Source of the DNA: Spirochaetes bacterium ADurb.Bin110
GTDB taxonomy: Bacteria > Spirochaetota > Spirochaetia > Treponematales > Rectinemataceae
Assembly (NCBI GenBank): GCA_002070755.1
Contig: MWDY01000137.1
Coordinates: 1 to 9,185 of the forward strand
Length of the DNA: 9,185 bases
Reading direction: 5' to 3'
Shown in pieces: positions 7,097-9,185 of this stretch. The notes beneath the pieces are model-generated. The model was not told the origin of the DNA. It did not search any database and saw nothing but the letters and a program-made list of their open reading frames with translations. Numbering within the stretch: position 1 is the stretch's first letter; the number at the start of each line of letters is the position of its first letter. Made by a program: the position numbers and the translations under genes.

Positions 7097-8236
7097 CTAT
7101 TCAATAAGAGTATCTGCCCAAAGCGCTTCCAGGAATACCTTGACTGGAAGAATCTCGATACCTTCCGATAGACGCGGCTCTGGAGCCTGGCAGACCAGAA
7201 TGCGATGTTTGAAGGTGGCTTCATCCGCAATGGCGATAAGCCCTTTCAGATGACGGTACTGCGGTAATTCAGCCGCTTTGACTTCTATGGCGATTTCGTC
7301 TCCAACGATGAAATCGACTTCTTTTTTGTCTTGGGTTCTCCAGAAGGTCAGCGGCCTATCGTCGCGATGGTAATCGAGCCACGCGCGAAGTTCTTCATAG
7401 ATGAAATGCTCGAACGCATTACCGTATTCATCGGTGCCCGGAGCAATCGATTGAATTCCTGCAAGCGCATTCCTCACTCCGATATCGAAGAAATAACACT
7501 TCCCGGTAGAGGCTGGTTTACGCTTCGTACCGCTCTTCCATGGTTCGAGCATTTCTCCAATGAGCGTATCGCTGAGGACCGAGAAATATTCGCGCACTGT
7601 GCGCGCTGGAACCGCGGCATCCGAACTCCAGGCTTCAAAATTGATTTGCTTTCCCGAATAGAGCGCTGCAATGTGCAAGAACCTTGAAAAAGCATCGAGC
7701 CTTCGCGCTGCGCCTTCTGCGGCTATTTCTTCCTTAAGATAGGTTCCCGAATAGGCTTTGAGGTCTTGCCATGGCTCATCGGAATCGTAGATGGCGGGGA
7801 GGCTTCCATAGGTGAGTATGCGCTCTAAATCATAGTCGCCAATCTCGGAAGAAACCAAAGGGTGAAGCCGGAGCACTCGTGCCCTACCGCCAAGCAGATT
7901 GACGCCAGCTCTGCGCAATTTTCTTGCACTCGACCCAGTTAGAACGAAGCGAAGCTGTTTATCTTCGATGAGTGCATGTACCTCATCGAGCAGAAGAGGA
8001 AGTTTTTGCACTTCATCGATGATCACGGTGGTTCCTGGCGGCAGCATTGCAAGCTCTTCCCGCAGTATGGAAGGCCTCACCGAGAGCCTAAGGAAAGTGT
8101 CTGAGCGTAATAGATCGTAATATCTCGCCTCTGGAAATGTCTTCTTCAAAAGATAGGTTTTGCCAGTCAGGCGCGGTCCGAAGAGAAAGAGAGATTTCCG
8201 TTCCCTCATAAGATCGAGTTTTCGAGCATATTCCAT
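7097..8236 (-). CDS. AAA_14/DUF4143 family ATPase
   Basis: This minus-strand protein of 379 residues has an N-terminal AAA_14 ATPase and a C-terminal DUF4143 domain. Numbered from ATG 8236, the Walker A is GPRLTGKT (20-27), Walker B is VIIDEVQK with D74-E75, and LTGSSARKLRR (from 99) carries sensor 1. Near the C-terminus, EVDF (306-309) and IEVK with E318 and K320 resemble a PD-(D/E)XK core. That is common in this family, though nuclease activity is rarely shown. These ATPases are abundant in bacteria and archaea, mostly of unknown function, and are often carried as mobile solo genes. The gene opposes all others here, so it is a separate unit. TTG 8251 would add five residues. ATG 8236 is better because a -10 element (TATACT, 8248-8243) sits seven bases upstream and no Shine-Dalgarno is visible, implying a leaderless message. 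It could be a defence component, a regulator or a passenger. Confidence 0.88.
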   Translation of the reverse strand: MEYARKLDLMRERKSLFLFGPRLTGKTYLLKKTFPEARYYDLLRSDTFLRLSVRPSILREELAMLPPGTTVIIDEVQKLPLLLDEVHALIEDKQLRFVLTGSSARKLRRAGVNLLGGRARVLRLHPLVSSEIGDYDLERILTYGSLPAIYDSDEPWQDLKAYSGTYLKEEIAAEGAARRLDAFSRFLHIAALYSGKQINFEAWSSDAAVPARTVREYFSVLSDTLIGEMLEPWKSGTKRKPASTGKCYFFDIGVRNALAGIQSIAPGTDEYGNAFEHFIYEELRAWLDYHRDDRPLTFWRTQDKKEVDFIVGDEIAIEVKAAELPQYRHLKGLIAIADEATFKHRILVCQAPEPRLSEGIEILPVKVFLEALWADTLIE

Positions 8237-8242
8237 AGAAGC

Positions 8243-8271
8243 AGTATACAATGACTTTACAAAATCCGCAA
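8243..8271 (-). promoter_or_regulatory. Promoter of the AAA_14 ATPase gene, likely giving a leaderless transcript
   Basis: On the minus strand, TTGCGG (8271-8266) and TATACT (8248-8243) are 17 bases apart. The -10 matches consensus at five of six positions and the -35 at three. Transcription would start about seven bases on, at the A of ATG 8236. The -35 lies partly inside an inverted repeat at 8268-8280, which could be an operator. Confidence 0.45.
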
Positions 8272-8280
8272 CTATGTTGC
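8268..8280. promoter_or_regulatory. Inverted repeat overlapping the ATPase -35 element
   Basis: GCAAC, TAT, GTTGC is a perfect 5-bp inverted repeat with a 3-base centre. It covers part of the minus-strand -35 element, where a bound repressor would block RNA polymerase. No regulator gene for it can be assigned in this window. Confidence 0.35.
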
Positions 8281-8302
8281 TGAATTATTATATTTTTCAG
8301 CA
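8278..8302. promoter_or_regulatory. Inverted repeat with 11-bp AT-only spacer
   Basis: TGCTGAA (8278-8284) and TTCAGCA (8296-8302) are perfect 7-bp inverted arms separated by 11 A/T bases, about two helical turns between arm centres. This suits a dimeric DNA-binding protein. It overlaps the neighbouring repeat at 8268-8280 by three bases and lies upstream of the ATPase promoter. Confidence 0.38.
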
Positions 8303-8329
8303 TAATATATGCCGATTTTCTATAATTTT

Positions 8330-8341
8330 CCGCAATAGCGG
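8330..8341. repeat. Short GC inverted repeat in the divergent intergenic region
   Basis: CCGC, AATA, GCGG forms a 4-bp G/C stem with a 4-base loop. It lies in the roughly 200-base gap between the divergent ATPase and res genes. It is short enough to occur by chance. The remainder of that gap (about 8342-8410) shows nothing else I can support. Confidence 0.2.
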
Positions 8342-8410
8342 CGCACAATTGAATGGAATCGCGGCCTGGCTCTAGAATGCTGCGGAATGTAGCGCAGACC
8401 ATCGGCATCA

Positions 8411-8438
8411 TTGACTTCAAGCGCTTATAGAGTAAGAT
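8411..8438 (+). promoter_or_regulatory. Promoter of res
   Basis: TTGACT (8411-8416, five of six to consensus) and TAAGAT (8433-8438, four of six) are 16 bases apart. Transcription would begin near 8445, just before the AGGGA at 8449-8453. This makes res independent of mod transcription and argues against the in-frame ATG at 8437 as its start. Confidence 0.5.
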
Positions 8439-8457
8439 GACCTTAGTTAGGGAAGCA

Positions 8458-9185
8458 ATGATGCCACAAAGACGAAGACAACCAAGAAATGGCACTAATC
8501 ACGCGCAAGTACCGTTTAGTCAAAAACTTATACTCAACCAGTGGATTCTTTCTCTCTTTAATGTCAAGAGTTTTGAGAAACTAGCGGACTGCTTGCGCGA
8601 TGACGGCTTAGAAGGACTCAACGAAAACAACATCTCGCACTTCCACGAGGCGCTCATAAGTCGATTTTACAATCTACCACAGTCGTTTAAGGATTTGTTG
8701 CTCGAATACGATCAGAATATTGTGCGCCATACACAACGCTTGAGCGAACAGCGCGTACTCCATGGAGAAAAGCCGCTTGTCTGGAAGTATTTTCAGTATC
8801 TATCATTACTGTTTACTGAAATCTATCTAGACCGATATTTTACCAAAGCGAAGGAGCTGCTTGCAGAGCTCAACCAGTGTGTCGAGCGCTACAATGCCGG
8901 TTTCGATGGCCAGGGTCGGGAAGAGGCCGATCTGCTGCAACCATTTGACCTCAGCGCGGATGCAAGGGCCCAACTCAACAAGATAAGCTTTTGGATGGCG
9001 ACGGGCAGTGGCAAAACGCTCATTATGCACGCCAATATTCTGCAGTATCTCTTTTACCTCGAAAAATATGATCGAAGGCGCGATATCACTCATATCATTT
9101 TGCTCACCCCAAATGAGGGGCTTTCTCAGCAGCACCTGCGCGAATTCGAGCGGTCCGGTATTGATGCGGACATTTTCCAGAAAGA
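8458..9185 (+). CDS. res: Type III-like restriction enzyme Res subunit, DEAD/DEAH helicase (5' part)
   Basis: The frame stays open from ATG 8458 to the window edge (242 full codons), so this is the N-terminal part of a larger protein. It shows superfamily 2 helicase motif I as WMATGSGKT (A181-T187), and motif Ia as [17 protein letters not shown] shortly after. The first 170 residues form a helical domain with [12 protein letters not shown] near the start and [14 protein letters not shown] in the middle, typical of Res-like helicases paired with large Mod proteins. Res subunits use ATP to move along DNA and usually end in a PD-(D/E)XK nuclease, which would lie beyond this window. AGGGA (8449-8453) is 4 bases from ATG 8458 and 7 from the adjacent in-frame ATG 8461, so either could be used. 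The in-frame ATG 8437 probably lies upstream of the transcript start. The mod partner is 5.2 kb upstream on the same strand, with other genes and an opposing gene in between. Confidence 0.9.
   Translation, partial: MMPQRRRQPRNGTNHAQVPFSQKLILNQWILSLFNVKSFEKLADCLRDDGLEGLNENNISHFHEALISRFYNLPQSFKDLLLEYDQNIVRHTQRLSEQRVLHGEKPLVWKYFQYLSLLFTEIYLDRYFTKAKELLAELNQCVERYNAGFDGQGREEADLLQPFDLSADARAQLNKISFWMATGSGKTLIMHANILQYLFYLEKYDRRRDITHIILLTPNEGLSQQHLREFERSGIDADIFQK

Noticed and set aside
6974..7171. 65-codon plus-strand ORF in the convergent gap
   Set aside because: More than a third of it is antisense to the C-terminus of the AAA_14 ATPase. It has no ribosome binding site and no recognisable domain.
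8088..8495. 135-codon minus-strand ORF spanning the divergent gap
   Set aside because: It overlaps the ATPase gene in another frame and runs antisense into res. It also covers both promoters, so it is a shadow rather than a gene.

Overview
The window is a bacterial anti-phage defence locus built around a type III-like restriction-modification (RM) system. A large adenine DNA methyltransferase (Mod, 49-3213) opens it, and the start of the matching helicase/nuclease subunit (Res, from 8458) runs off the right edge. In a classical type III system these two genes are adjacent. Here about 5.2 kb of other genes lies between them. The organism cannot be named from the sequence. Shine-Dalgarno spacing, sigma-70-like promoter elements and TGA used as a normal stop fit an ordinary bacterium of moderate GC. 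A spirochaete or another anaerobe is only a guess.

Layout: (1) 49-3213 mod, m6A-type, with a long N-terminal extension and a compositionally foreign block over its catalytic/target-recognition part. (2) 3213-3536, a small unrecognised ORF whose start overlaps the mod stop. (3) 3549-4436, an Mrr-like PD-(D/E)XK endonuclease gene split by one in-frame TGA into a 49-codon N-terminal piece and a 241-codon nuclease piece. (4) 4523-5632, an HD-domain dNTP triphosphohydrolase (dGTPase family). (5) 5705-6955, an AlbA_2 (Schlafen-like) plus HATPase protein. (6) 7097-8236 on the minus strand, an AAA_14/DUF4143 ATPase, probably leaderless. (7) 8458-end, res, with its own promoter.

Composition is patchy. 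Hand counts on 60-base rows give about 52-60% GC in the mod flanks and the AlbA/HATPase gene. They give about 30-37% in much of the mod core and through the orphan ORF, Mrr and dGTPase genes. The simplest reading is a type III RM backbone that exchanged its target-recognition region and took up an AT-rich cassette of extra defence genes.

How the genes may work together (inference): Mod marks self DNA and Mod-Res cleaves unmarked phage DNA. The dNTPase could starve phage replication of dNTPs. The Mrr-like nuclease would attack foreign or modified DNA but looks broken. The AlbA/HATPase and AAA_14 proteins may be regulators or separate defence modules. Several short inverted repeats sit at the gene borders and may be operators. 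No tRNA, rRNA, CRISPR array or insertion sequence was seen, and no intergenic gap exceeds about 210 bases.
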